This document shows, in pieces, positions 18,898 through 29,749 of a stretch of 64,000 bases of DNA. The translations under genes and the position numbers were made by a program. Within the stretch, counting starts at the first letter, position 1; each line of letters begins with the position of its first letter. The DNA comes from Haliclona indistincta (taxonomy: Eukaryota > Porifera > Demospongiae > Haplosclerida > Chalinidae), in assembly GCA_964017065.1 (NCBI GenBank), contig OZ024790.1, positions 9,102,967 through 9,166,966 on the forward strand. The letters run 5' to 3'. The notes below the pieces were generated by a model that had not been told where the DNA came from, made no database searches, and saw only the letters and a program-made list of their open reading frames with translations.

Positions 18898-19854
18898 TCA
18901 ATTATTACGACCTTCATGAATATTAACTAGATGATTGTAAAGACAATGTGGGGCGAGCCTGAGCGAACTGTACGTACATGTAACAGTAAAAATCACAAAA
19001 TCGGATAGTTGGTTGGAATAATAGAATGGATAGCAATATGAATGATGATTATAGTTCAAGATAGTTGATATAGCGATTGTATAATGATGATGATAATGGG
19101 ACAAAGGCACCTCTATAGTGCTAATAGACATGTGAAAATTGAGCATCTTGGCTCTAACAGCTGGCTGATCAAAAAGAGCAATTTGTGGATGATCAGGTTG
19201 TCTTTGTCGACTCTCTCGCAAACGCTGTAGTCGACTATCTCTCTGTGCTAGATCCTCAGCATCACGTCGCTCATGTTCTTGGTCTCTCATGTGCTGTAGC
19301 CTGTTTTCTCTTTGTTCACTACTTTCAACATCACGTCGCTGGTGTTCTTGGTCTCTCATGTGCTGCAGCCTGTTTTCTCTTTGTTCACTACTTTCAACAT
19401 CACGTCGCTGGTGATCTTGGTCTCTCATGTGCTGCAGCCTGTTTTCTCTTTGTTCACTATTCTCAGCATCACGTCGCTCGTGTTCTTGGTCTCTCATGTG
19501 CTGCAGCCTGTCTTCTCTCTGTTTACTACTCTCAGCATCACGTCGTTCTTGCTGTTGGCGTCTCAACTGCTGTAGCATTGTTTTTCTTTGTTCAGCATGC
19601 TGTTCATCACGCTGGGCAGCACGTCGCGCCTTATCACGAGCTCTTCGCTTGCTCAGTCTCTGCTCTTTTTCCTCTGCAGTTTCAGCAGCTCGGCGAGCTC
19701 TTTCACGCACTCTTCTCCTTAGAAGTTGTTCTTCTTTCTTTGAAGAATAATCACGCACTGGAATAGTAGTATCAGGATCCATCGTCTTAGTATGATATGA
19801 CGTAATACACACGCGGCAAAATTGAACCGTTCGGTGAATTAGGCGTGAGGGCAT
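18898..19854 (-). CDS. STPR-repeat protein fragment, probably Helitron-derived
   Basis: 318 residues. Residues about 45-215 are very basic and charged, with at least five 23-residue repeats of the type RRDAESSEQRENRLQHMRDQ. That spacing is the STPR (one-score-and-three) repeat. In invertebrates, STPR arrays commonly form the N-terminal part of Helitron replicase proteins, just before the helicase-like domain. Here the sequence after FHMSISTIEVPLS turns into low-complexity His/Tyr-rich codons and stops, so the catalytic part is missing. A methionine at residue 25 (MDPDTTIPVRDY) is an alternative start. It lies wholly within the 18673-19994 insertion. Probably a dead transposon fragment. Confidence 0.6.
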   Translation of the reverse strand: MPSRLIHRTVQFCRVCITSYHTKTMDPDTTIPVRDYSSKKEEQLLRRRVRERARRAAETAEEKEQRLSKRRARDKARRAAQRDEQHAEQRKTMLQQLRRQQQERRDAESSKQREDRLQHMRDQEHERRDAENSEQRENRLQHMRDQDHQRRDVESSEQRENRLQHMRDQEHQRRDVESSEQRENRLQHMRDQEHERRDAEDLAQRDSRLQRLRESRQRQPDHPQIALFDQPAVRAKMLNFHMSISTIEVPLSHYHHHYTIAISTILNYNHHSYCYPFYYSNQLSDFVIFTVTCTYSSLRLAPHCLYNHLVNIHEGRNN

Positions 19855-20295
19855 TTACGGAAAGACGTACGCATACATAGATAGATAGATAGTTCGCGGG
19901 GGACGCTTTTCGATCCCATATGGGGCTCGCTCAGGCTCGCCCCAATTAGCTAAAAATTTTCGCCGCCCATCTTCTTTTCCTGGATCCGCCACTGCTACAG
20001 TCTAGTATTGGATAATACCCTCTGCTATTGCCTAGCTGTTAGCGATAATATCACTGATAGAACAAGACCGCAATCAGCTCAGTTTGCAGCTGTGTGCAGA
20101 ATTCTTGACTCGTGTTCTCGAGTTTCATCATCATCGGTCGCCTTCTGAAGGAAGGCGACGCCGCCATTTCCGAACAGAGAACAAAATTCTGAACCGGCGA
20201 CGCGCTGACCCTGCCGTGTTCGTGGCGCTGCTCAGTCGAGTCGTGCAAAGGAAGGACCGCTGCTTGTCTGGCAAGTGGCAACTATTCTTGCCAAG

Positions 20296-21885
20296 ATGAA
20301 GCTGACTTGTTGCAAGCCATTTCCTCGTGGAGCAACTCTTGTTCTGGTCTCTTGCACTCTGTTGTTCATTGTGCAGTGGAGTATGTTTGCTAGTCTCAAA
20401 TTGAGTCTTCAAGGCAGCAGTTTGGAGCTTACATTAGAAATTGTATATTATGTTTTGTGGATCTTTCTGCCTGTGCTTGGTTGGATTGCTGAATCATGGA
20501 TTGGGAGATATAAAGCTATAGTTGTTGGGTTACTCATGAGTAGTGTAACAGTCATCGTGACTCTGTTTGCATTCATCATGCTGACCTTCGGTTGGACCCC
20601 GGTACCAGTTATCTTTTTACTGTGCTTAGCAATAATAGTTAGTTTCGGTGGTTTTTACACTATCATGCTGCCATTCACTCTTGATCAAATGATAGGAGCA
20701 TCAGCTGAGGAGCTCAGTGCTGCAGTACACTGGTACTACTTGAGTTTTCTATTATCGCCGCTGATGAATAATGCTCTTTATTGTATTGCTACCTCAAACG
20801 AACTTCATTTCCCAGACACTAAGAACACTATTCCAATGGTATTTCTTCTAATAGGCTCTCTGAGTTTGTCAGCTGCTCTGATAATGGACTGCCTGTGTCA
20901 CAAGTGGTTGGACACTCACAACAAGACCGGTAATCCCATCAAACAGATCTATCAAGTGCTCAACTATGCTCGAAAGAATAAGTGTCCTCGACATCGCAGT
21001 GCATTGACATACATTGATGAGGAACACCCTTCACGTATTGACTTTGGGAAGCACAAATTTGGAGGACCATTCACCGAAGAAGAGGTAGAGGATGTCAAGA
21101 CAGTGTTTCGTTTTGTGCCATTGTTGTTGGTCACTCTGTTTGGAGCTTATCTCACTCTGGACACTTATGATCAACTTAGTCTACATGCATTTCAAACAAC
21201 CAAGAAAACATTTTATTGTGTTCAAAACATGAAATTCAGTATTTGCCATGTTACGTCTTTCTTTTTGATCCCAGTTTATCGCTTTATCTTATATCCCTTG
21301 ATCGGCAAGTATATTCCAAGCATGCTGAAGGTAATAGCTGCTGGACTCTGTCTATGCTTTGCAGTTTCATTAATACAGCTGACTGTCTTATCCATCAGCC
21401 ACTTGTACAGTAATGCATCTCATTGCATATTCGATTACGGCATGGACACACCCACTATCCCTATACCACTATACTGGGTACTGATAATAGACTTGGTCAA
21501 TGGAGTTGGTGTTGTACTCATTTCATGCTTTGTGTTTGAGTTTGTGATTGCTCAGTCTCCAAACAGAATGAGAGGAATATTGATGGGACTGATTGTCACT
21601 ACGATTGGTTTTGGAAGCTTAGGCAACTTTGCACTTGTGAAGATATTTCAGCAGTTCCAGACAGCCAGTCCCAGCTGTGTGTTCTACTACTACCTGGTAC
21701 TATCACTACTCTTGCTGTTGATACTAATAGTGTTTGTGATTCTTGCCAAGCGCTACAAACTGAGAGAGAGGGAGAGACATGTCAATACACACACCATAGT
21801 AGAGGAACACTATGAGAGGTATTATGAACAGGAGGAAGAGTACAAGAAAGCTGTTCGCAGTGACTTTGTGATTGAAAGTTATTAG
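20296..21885 (+). CDS. POT/SLC15-like transporter T4, intronless
   Basis: Start chosen at ATG 20296 (MKLTCCKPFPRG), by alignment with T3; the upstream in-frame codon at 20275 is GTG, not ATG. 529 residues of the T3 subtype with diverged external loops (FQTTKKTFYCVQNMKFS, FDYGMDTPTIPIP) and the same near-invariant C-terminus. It is the last gene of the array: SHOC1 exon 18 begins 193 bp after its stop. The promoter-proximal region from 20003 on is collinear with T4' in locus B. Function as for T1; substrate unknown. Confidence 0.82.
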   Translation: MKLTCCKPFPRGATLVLVSCTLLFIVQWSMFASLKLSLQGSSLELTLEIVYYVLWIFLPVLGWIAESWIGRYKAIVVGLLMSSVTVIVTLFAFIMLTFGWTPVPVIFLLCLAIIVSFGGFYTIMLPFTLDQMIGASAEELSAAVHWYYLSFLLSPLMNNALYCIATSNELHFPDTKNTIPMVFLLIGSLSLSAALIMDCLCHKWLDTHNKTGNPIKQIYQVLNYARKNKCPRHRSALTYIDEEHPSRIDFGKHKFGGPFTEEEVEDVKTVFRFVPLLLVTLFGAYLTLDTYDQLSLHAFQTTKKTFYCVQNMKFSICHVTSFFLIPVYRFILYPLIGKYIPSMLKVIAAGLCLCFAVSLIQLTVLSISHLYSNASHCIFDYGMDTPTIPIPLYWVLIIDLVNGVGVVLISCFVFEFVIAQSPNRMRGILMGLIVTTIGFGSLGNFALVKIFQQFQTASPSCVFYYYLVLSLLLLLILIVFVILAKRYKLRERERHVNTHTIVEEHYERYYEQEEEYKKAVRSDFVIESY

Positions 21886-22078
21886 CATGTGTTCACTAAA
21901 TTACTGACATTGTGTTGTTGATACGTTATTCAGTGAATTTGATCGAGCGATGAACTGAGCTCTCAATCCTTCAACTTGTACTTTACAAATTGAGTAATAG
22001 GATACAATAGAAATTCATTACAGTGTCGTAATTATTTAGCTTTTATGGTTGTTCAGTTCACTCAATAATTGCTTACAG

Positions 22079-22329
22079 GCAATGATTGTTGTGGAGAGAG
22101 AATTCTCAGCACTGTCTGGTGATATTCTTGATGTTCTGCAGTCAGTTAAAGGTGTAGTGTAGCTGTGTAGAGCTATGAGCGTGTCATCAGTGCTTGCTTG
22201 CTCCAGATCTCAAGTCGTGTGTGTTTTCCTTCATTCCAAAAGACAGTCAAGACCAGCTTTATCAACAAGCACTTGAAGATAGGTATAACAGAAAGACATG
22301 CTCCTTTCATTTTGCATACCACTCAAGTC

Positions 22330-22381
<52 letters not shown>

Positions 22382-22878
22382 TGTACAGACTAAATCACTA
22401 TGATTGTCTAGTGACAGCAAGAAAAGCTGTAGATCCTGACGTTTTTCCTTGGCACCAATTCTCTTTACTAGTTGAATTCGAACCACTCTCGGCACCTCTG
22501 TTCTCTCCTGATTCTCCAGCCAGCGCAAAACTGAGAGAGTACTATGTCTTGAAAACTGCTCAACAAGTAGCACAGCATTCAGAGATTATAGCACAGAAGC
22601 AAGCTGAAGGTAAATGAGTCATTCTCTTGTGATCCAGTACTGTTACAGTTAACTTTGTTCCATTCCATTCAGGTGTTACTGGTAACAGTACACCAGCTTG
22701 TGGTGGTCAGTTTGTGTTCATTGCCTCAGAGAGCATCACTGCAAATGCTGAGCTACTGCAGCTACTGGAAATGAGGTCAATAATTCCCCTTTTTTCCCTC
22801 ATGTACTCATCCTCTCTCTCTCACTCACTCACTCTCTCTCTCTCACTCACTCACTCTCTCACTCACTCACTCACTCTC

Positions 22879-22962
<84 letters not shown>

Positions 22963-23582
22963 GCCATCTGTTTCATACCACAGGTACAATATTGTGGTCA
23001 TTGAAAGAGACTATCAGAGAATTCAAACCAGCTCAAATCAAGTAAGCAATGCAGACATTTGGTGTACAAAAGCAACTAACCTTTGCAAAGTATCACAAAA
23101 GTTATTTTACAGTAACACATTAGTTGTTAGATAAAAGATGATCAGATCTTTGCATTAATGCATGAAGTGTTTATGTATACAATGGAACCCCTCTTAGAGG
23201 ACACCCCTCATCCCTCTATATTGGACACTTACTGAATCTCAAATATAACCCACGTAATGTATAATAAACCCCTGACCAGAGGACACCCTCTCTAATGGAC
23301 GATTTTGTTGGTCCCAATGGTGTCCGCCTTAGAGAGGTTCCACTGTAGTATACTATTTTTCAAGATCAACCTGTTTGTTATCTTGTTCAGGTTAAGCTGC
23401 ATTATGCTGATGTGATTGTTGATGGCAGTGTTGGTGTAGTGGTTAGACCACTCCAGTTGCTGTCCAGTGACGCTGGTTTGAAGACCCTGGTGAATTGTCT
23501 TTCAGCTCTCTCACTGCAGTATGAGCAGTGCTGGGTGATGCTACACTCTACTGACAGCAAGACGTGAGTGGAAGGGAGAGAG

Positions 23583-23680
<98 letters not shown>

Positions 23681-25198
23681 CAGGAGAAACAGAAATAGTT
23701 AGCGTGATGAGTGAGTGGGGTGAGTGGATAGGTGAGTGGATAGGTGAGTGGATAGGTGAGTGGATAGGTGAGTGGATAGGTGAGTGGATAGGTGAGTGGA
23801 TAGGTGAGTGGATAGGTGAGTGGATAGGTGAGTGGATAGGTGAGTGGATAGGTGAGTGGATAGGTGAGTGAGTGAGTGAGTGAGTGAGTGAGTGAGTGAG
23901 TGAGTGAGTGAGTGAGTGAGTGAGTGAGTGAGTGAGTGAGTGAGTGAGTGAGTCGGTAAGCAAGTGAGTGAGTGAAATGTGCTTGTGCTATTTCATTTCC
24001 AGTTATCATTTTGCTGGTAATATACCGACCAACTTGTCTCGGCTGCATGCCTCACTTGCTCACCACAACGCCAAGAAGATGAACACCAGCTATCGTATCA
24101 AAGTGCTCACCATCTTCTCATTTGATGAACTAGCACAAATTCTTCGCTCCATTGGTGAATCATGCTATGAGACAGCAAACCACAAGGTACATCAGTAGTT
24201 TCAAGCAGTAATTTCTCTCTGCTGTGTGCAGAAGGCGTTCATGTTCAATATTCTCTTTTACGTATCCAGGCTGGCTGGATGGATCGAGAATGGATAAGTG
24301 AAGAAATAACACAGGTAACCATATCATGCGCCAGAGAAATGACAGTAGTTGGACTTTTTTACGCTGATTAGTTAAATTTTTCTGCTTTTGTGCAGCATGA
24401 AAGATTTCTCATCTCTTTGCCTTGCATCTCGGCATTCAAGTGAGTGAGATAGCTGCCATCATGCACTAAGTGTAGTGGTAATGTAATCCACCTTTATTCG
24501 CTTGCATTTTCATCTCAACTTATTTATTTATTTATTATTTATTATTTTTTGGGTTTCACCACTCGTATTAGCATTCTGCTATTTGGTTTTTCACCCTGTT
24601 CCAGTTCATTCATTCCCTGTCTTAGGCTGTGTAAAAATTTATATAAAAAATAAAACAAAATTTTTTTATCTCTACCTGTCTACACAGTGCTCAGTTGATG
24701 CTACAGACTCACAAACTATCTGATCTACTCACGATGGATATCAATGATCTCCGAATAACCTTCCCTTCTATCCCGGACAAAGTACTAACAGTACGTTACA
24801 CCTCTGAATTATACCTAATGACAAGCACTCTTGGGCAGCTGCAATATTTATTTTGGGGAACTTTAGAATGTACTTGCTCTAGAGCTTGCTAATTTTGACG
24901 ACATCCATCAAGGTCGTGACGCAGTGATTCGAACTGTGTTGCATTGATACAGCATAGTGCAAGCCACCATGTCACAATATAAACCAGCCTTTATCTGCTC
25001 GTATGAGTGATGAGTTGAGCAGCTTTTATTATGTATTGTGTAGCATGTTGACATGTGACTGCCTATAATTATTTGTTAGCAAGTTTCCACTGCATTAGTG
25101 AACTCCAGGCTCAAAATAGGGAAACCTGAAGAGTTGTACACATGTAGCAGGTTGCATGAGAGAACATTGCTATAGTTCAGCTAGTATATAAACACACA

Positions 25199-25289
<91 letters not shown>

Positions 25290-27133
25290 ATGTGAGCACT
25301 GTGATTCACTGTATTGAATCTGTGTCTGCAGTGTTTTCGTCACCTGTGCACACTTGGTGCTGACCACAGAACTGATAGACTGGAGACAAACAACACACAC
25401 GCTGTAACAGACCCAGTTCAACCACTTGAGGTCGATACACCTGGAGAACTAAACAGGTTTGATCAACCGGCTCATCCGGTTTCAATATTTCCCGATGACG
25501 AGAGTTGGGGTAGCAGTGTAGAGGACAGGCCTCGTAGTTTTCATCTTTTTGACGCTCCCACACAAGAACCTCCTGGAGCATCTAGCTATCTGTTTGATCA
25601 CCAGCTATCACCAACTATCACACAGAGCGATTCCGACACAGACACTCACATCAGTCAGTACCAATTCACTGAGGATCTTTGCCTGGGACAAGAACACGAA
25701 ATGACGCACTTTGACCTTTACCAAGCACCACCAACGCAATATTTCTCATCAGATGCTGAACAGTTTTCAGACACAACCACTGACAAATATCTTCCTTTGA
25801 CAAGAAACTCGGAGCAAGCATTTCTTTGCCCTCCTGAGCAGAAGCGACAGAGAGGATTGGAAGAAAGACGACCACTCAAATCACTTGATCTTGGGTTCGA
25901 ACCCATTGCACACCCACCCACCCCTTTGCTGACCAATGACAGAGCAATAGCTATGAACTACAGTCACAGCAACGCTTCTTCTTCATCCTCTTTCTCGGCA
26001 AGTGATCGCCTACACAGGTTTTCTCGAGCTCCACCAGCAAGTAATGTCCAGATGATGCAGGAAACAGCTAGCAACTCCTCTCATTACTTTCGTCCAACTC
26101 ACCACACCACTGGATACACAGCAGCTCACAAGCAAAGATACCTACATGTGAGCAGCTCTACAATAAAACCTAGCTCCCTTTTCATGAAATAATTTGAGTG
26201 ATATCGATGTTATAATGTGTCTTGCAACTGACTACGGACATTAAATTTTAAAATTTACGAAACTGATATCCTGTACAGTCGTTACTGAACAGTAACGCTT
26301 GTGAAACACCGCTGACGTTGTTGTTAGCCCCTAGGGAATAGGACAGACACTGTTCGTGGTTATCATCTACCTAGCTATAGCGGTGTTGTGTCTCACACCT
26401 CCTTGTAAAGCGTGCAGAACATGACAGTGGTTTAGGTCTAAGAAGTTTTGCTGAAACTATATTGTACTCCTAGTTTTGTTAATGTTGTGTTTTAGTGTGC
26501 TTGCTTATTGTGCAGAATGAGGTGACCAGTAGAAGCCATCAAGAAGTTCCCACCTGTCAACACTCATCACCAACTACAGGATCAGGTATAGTGACTCATA
26601 GCTCTATCAGTTGAATTTTTAAGTGACTGAGCAACCAGCATGTTGTGTCAGCAATGTCTACAACACTTGTCCGTGCATGCTCTCCACAAAAAGAGCTTAT
26701 TTGGAGCATTGTATCCATTATGTTATGACTTGGGAGATCACACTGTTCACTCTAACTTGCTGTTTTGGGTAAGAAAAGTGTGTCCACAACCCACTAAGGT
26801 ACATGCAATGTTGTGTATTATCTGTGGGCGAGTTTGATTTCACAAAGAGAGTCTGGAGTGCTTGCTTACCCAATAGAAGCATTGTGAGTATCAGCAGCCT
26901 AGACTAAACACCCGTCCATGGTATTGTTTGAGAATAACAGGCTGCAGTTATGTCTATAGTGATACCTCTCCCTCCCTCTCTCTCCCCCCCCTCTCTCTCC
27001 CTCCCTTCCTCTCTCCCTCCCTCTCACTCCCTCCCCCTCTCTCTCTCCCACTCTCTCTCCCACTCTCTCTCTCCCTCCCCCCTATACCTCCCTCCCTCTC
27101 TCTCTCCCTCCCTCTCTCTCTCTCTCTCCCCTC

Positions 27134-27187
<54 letters not shown>

Positions 27188-27357
27188 CTCCCTCTTTCTC
27201 TCTCTCGCTCTGTGTGTGTGCAGGTGACATGTCGATGTTCCAGACACCCTCTACAAGGAGACTGCTGAACACCAGACACACCAAACGACTCAGCTACGAA
27301 CGTGATCCAACTAGAACCGACGGACAGACAAGACTAGTTGTAAACAAGTATAATTAG
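22079..27357 (+). CDS. SHOC1: SHOC1-like meiotic crossover protein, exons 18-30 (3' half)
   Basis: Continues 5369-10938 in phase 0. Exons: 22079-22151, 22207-22282, 22389-22609, 22673-22775, 22984-23041, 23391-23563, 24003-24186, 24270-24314, 24396-24439, 24688-24790, 25332-26147, 26516-26585, 27224-27357 (TAG). The full product is 1547 residues; mammalian SHOC1 is around 1450. Exons 18-24 give an XPF-nuclease-like fold: VVEREFS, RYNIVVIERDYQR, YADVIVDGSVGVVVRPLQLL. The ERKxxxD catalytic signature of active XPF nucleases is absent, as expected for SHOC1/Zip2. Exons 25-27 give a tandem helix-hairpin-helix (LPCISAFNAQLML, TFPSIPDKVLT). Exon 28 is a long disordered Ser/Asp-rich region, and the C-terminus has RLSYER and DGQTRL. 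If exon 28 reads through its donor, an alternative end lies at 26192. Confidence 0.87.
22333..22379. repeat. (CT)n before SHOC1-like exon 20 acceptor
   Basis: Pure CT repeat on the sense strand ending 10 bp before the acceptor. Confidence 0.9.
22810..22956. repeat. (CT)n with CTCACT blocks before exon 22
   Basis: CT repeat and CACT tetramers on the sense strand, upstream of the exon 22 acceptor at 22983. Confidence 0.9.
23179..23348. mobile_element. MITE, GGAACC..GGTTCC family, copy 2
   Basis: Left end AATGGAACCCCTCTTAGAGG; right end the complement of ACAGTGGAACCTCTCTAAGG. It sits in intron 22. The ends match the common Tc1/mariner-like MITE type and the copy at 7876-8010. Confidence 0.75.
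23575..23972. repeat. compound GA / 12-mer / GAGT tandem array
   Basis: (GA)n at 23575-23679, then about a dozen copies of GAGTGGATAGGT (23710-23868), then GAGT tetramers to about 23970, filling intron 23. This is the only GA-oriented (not CT) tract seen on the sense strand of the SHOC1-like gene. Confidence 0.9.
25193..25287. repeat. (CA)n microsatellite, intron 27
   Basis: CA repeat about 40 bp before the exon 28 acceptor. Confidence 0.95.
26963..27209. repeat. CT-rich tract before the terminal SHOC1-like exon
   Basis: CT/CCCT repeat on the sense strand ending at the exon 30 acceptor (27223). Confidence 0.9.
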
Positions 27358-27469
27358 CTATAATACTGTTAATATGAAAGAGGTGAAAATTATCACAAAT
27401 TGCTGCTAATTACGAATTATTTAATAGCAAAGGGAACCAAGACTTAAAATAGAATTGGTGTGAGAGAGA

Positions 27470-27697
27470 TGAGATCAAAAATTTGAACTAACAGAACTAT
27501 TTGAAATCAAAAATTTGTACTAACAGAGTTGTTTGAAATCAAAAATTTGTACTAACAGAACTATTTGAAATCAAAAAATTTGTACTAACAGAGTTGTTTG
27601 AAATCAAAAATTTGTACTAACAGAGTTGTTTGAAATCAAAAATTTGTACTAACAGAGTTGTTTGAAATCAAAAATTTGTACCAACAGAACTGTTTGA
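27470..27697. repeat. 33-bp tandem repeat, about 7 units
   Basis: Unit approximately GAAATCAAAAATTTG + TACTAACAGAGTTGTTT, with alternating AACTAT / GTTGTT variants, starting about 115 bp after the SHOC1-like stop. AT-rich, non-coding, with no spacer structure. Confidence 0.9.
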
Positions 27698-27981
27698 ATG
27701 CACAATTTTTTGCAAAACTTTGTGAAGCACTTATTGTAGGCATGCATCCTGTTGATTGTTGATTCAGCATCACCCTGTTTGTTTAAAGCAATTTTTCTTC
27801 CAAACAGCCAATATTATTTTGCCTCTGCTAGAGAGCCGGGAAACGAAGCTAACAGCTGGCAGCCTCAAACATGCCTGGTTATTGATATTCAAAGAATGTT
27901 TAATGTTCACACAATCGATAAACAAAACAGTTTCATATTGCTCGGATTCTTGTTCGATGATGATATAGCTTAAAACAACAC

Positions 27982-28181
27982 NNNNNNNNNNNNNNNNNNN
28001 NNNNNNNNNNNNNNNNNNNNNNNNNNNNNNNNNNNNNNNNNNNNNNNNNNNNNNNNNNNNNNNNNNNNNNNNNNNNNNNNNNNNNNNNNNNNNNNNNNNN
28101 NNNNNNNNNNNNNNNNNNNNNNNNNNNNNNNNNNNNNNNNNNNNNNNNNNNNNNNNNNNNNNNNNNNNNNNNNNNNNNNNN
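27982..28181. other. assembly gap, exactly 200 N
   Basis: A run of 200 undetermined bases, the same length as the gap at 49221, so it is a placeholder, not a measured size. Confidence 0.99.
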
Positions 28182-28244
28182 TGAGTCATAACTAATACAA
28201 AATACATTGAATCAGTTTAGTAGTTGTGACTCATCACTGGTTAA

Positions 28245-28812
28245 TAACCAACGTGTGACATCACAAAAATTCATTAACTAGCAAGATGGCGGTCAGAAAA
28301 CAGCTCTCTAGAAGAGAACAGTCGCGTTTGTCGATGTGCGTATTTCTACAGACTCTGAGCAAGTGCTGAAGTTAAGATCAATGTATTGGCAATGCAATTT
28401 CTTAATCTTGGACCTTAACTCCCAGAGAATCGGATGTCCCGTGCCTAAGCTTTTGGTCGGTCGAGGACGCTATTATTTGCTCCCCGACGCCGAACTAATG
28501 AAAGTTAAGGCAAAACACTCAGCCCACATGTAGGCGCCTTAGGTGAGGGTTTTAATGCAGCGTTAAGAAATCTTAACTACCAGTAACTCAAAAGTTCTTT
28601 GCCTAACCTTTTCCTTCCAGTGGGTCCGATATCCCGCCATGTTGCGCCACGCCCATGTCACGTGACTCGAAGCCATATGAATCAGGGTGTTCAGTAAGGA
28701 TAGAGGATCATTCTGATACATGCAACATGCCAGTAGGATCATTAGTTACTGAGATATGAAGCAAAATGTGCAAAAACTATTTTTCTACTCTCTTCGTGTG
28801 GAACACTGTATA
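28245..28812. repeat. dispersed repeat R1, copy 1 (5' of integrase exon)
   Basis: Shares with 29750-30311, in the same order and orientation: AGCAAGATGGC, CGTTTGTCG, a GTCACGTGAC-like word, CGAAGCCATATG, ATGCA-rich words and the right end CTTCGTGTGGAACACTGTA. The copies are strongly diverged. They flank the integrase exon as direct repeats but lack TG..CA ends, so they are not convincing LTRs. Confidence 0.6.
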
Positions 28813-28834
28813 ATTATTGTGTGTGCTTGTGTAG

Positions 28835-29365
28835 ATACTTCTGGAGCAACATCACAAAAGATGTTGATGAGTTCGTCAGATCATGCCTGAACTGTCAAAG
28901 GCAAAATAAACAACTTTCGAGGACGCCATCGACACTCCACCCAATCCCAGTCGACAGTCCCTTCCACCGGGTGGGAATAGATCTGATCGGTCCACTGCCC
29001 AGAACAATAGAAGGGAATGTGTACATAATCACATGCACAGACTTCTTTACAAAATGGCCAGAAGCAGCTGCCATCAAGGAGAAGTCGGCCGACTGTGTGG
29101 CAAAGTTCCTGTTCGATGTGATATGCAGGCACGGCAGCCCTGCCATCATTCAATCAGACCAGGGTAGAGAATTCATTAATTCAATCAACAATAACTTGTT
29201 TCAACTCACCGGTGTTGAGCACAAGATGTCCGCTGCCTACCATCCCCAGACTAACGGGCTAGATGAGAGGTTCAACCAGACTTTGGTCAACACTCTGACT
29301 AAGATGGTTGACGGGAAGGAAGAAGAGTGGGACAGTTTTATCAACGCAGCACTCTTTGCTTACAG
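28835..29365 (+). CDS. Ty3/gypsy-type integrase exon (zinc-binding tail + catalytic core)
   Basis: About 177 codons, open throughout. They contain the CxxC half of the HHCC zinc finger (SCLNCQ) and a DD35E core: Asp in GIDLIGPLP, Asp in IQSDQGREF, and Glu in NGLDERFNQT, with 35 residues between the last two acids. The frame is bounded by a good acceptor (GTGTAG) and a donor (TACAG|GTACAT) in phases that match each other, so it looks like an exon, not a random fragment. The His half of the zinc finger and everything after FAYR are absent nearby. The 200-N gap lies only 650 bp upstream. Either a spliced, possibly host-domesticated integrase gene or an old retroelement remnant. Confidence 0.7.
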
Positions 29366-29749
29366 GTACATAATATAGCCAACTTACCAAAATACTCGGG
29401 CACTTTTCATCCTACATTATAAATGTCCTACACTGGTCAGAAAAACTTATCTGAAACACAGCTTAAGGTCTGATCTACATCGACGTACTATAACAAGCAT
29501 GATTAGAGCCAAGTCCCTTAGAACTACATTGCTGATCCAAATCCAAGGCATGCCCAAATCGCTGTCTCTCTCTCCTGACTGCCATCCTAGACTCGAGTAC
29601 CTCGTGCTTGTCAGCTGTTAGCCGTTACTACTGTACGTTTGCGCGTGCGCAAATTAATTTTAACAATGATTATGTTCACTTTTGATAAACAGTAACCAAC
29701 AACTGTACGAGTCAGTGGTTACTGTTATTAGTCGTGTCGTCATTTTTTA
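29366..29749. other. no gene seen
   Basis: Follows the integrase exon donor. No exon continuing the integrase is recognisable. Confidence 0.4.

Larger units (their letters stand above)
18673..19994. mobile_element. 1.3-kb insertion with 8-bp target duplication, locus A only
   Basis: Flanked by CTACAGTC on both sides (18665-18672 and 19995-20002). Locus B has no such insert at the same site. An 8-bp duplication is characteristic of hAT transposons, and the right end reads inward as CAGTGGCGGATCCAGG, a hAT-like terminus. The left end (ACCAGGGGGGGG) matches it poorly, so the element is either degenerate or a composite. It contains the STPR reading frame (18898-19854) and a 30-bp tandem repeat (18803-18882). 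Confidence 0.65.

Noticed and set aside
20275..20295. Upstream extension of T4 from position 20275
   Set aside because: The codon there is GTG. The ATG at 20296 aligns with the T3 start.
27470..27697. Regular 33-bp repeats as a CRISPR-like array
   Set aside because: Units are contiguous with no unique spacers, in a eukaryotic intergenic region. Simple tandem repeat.
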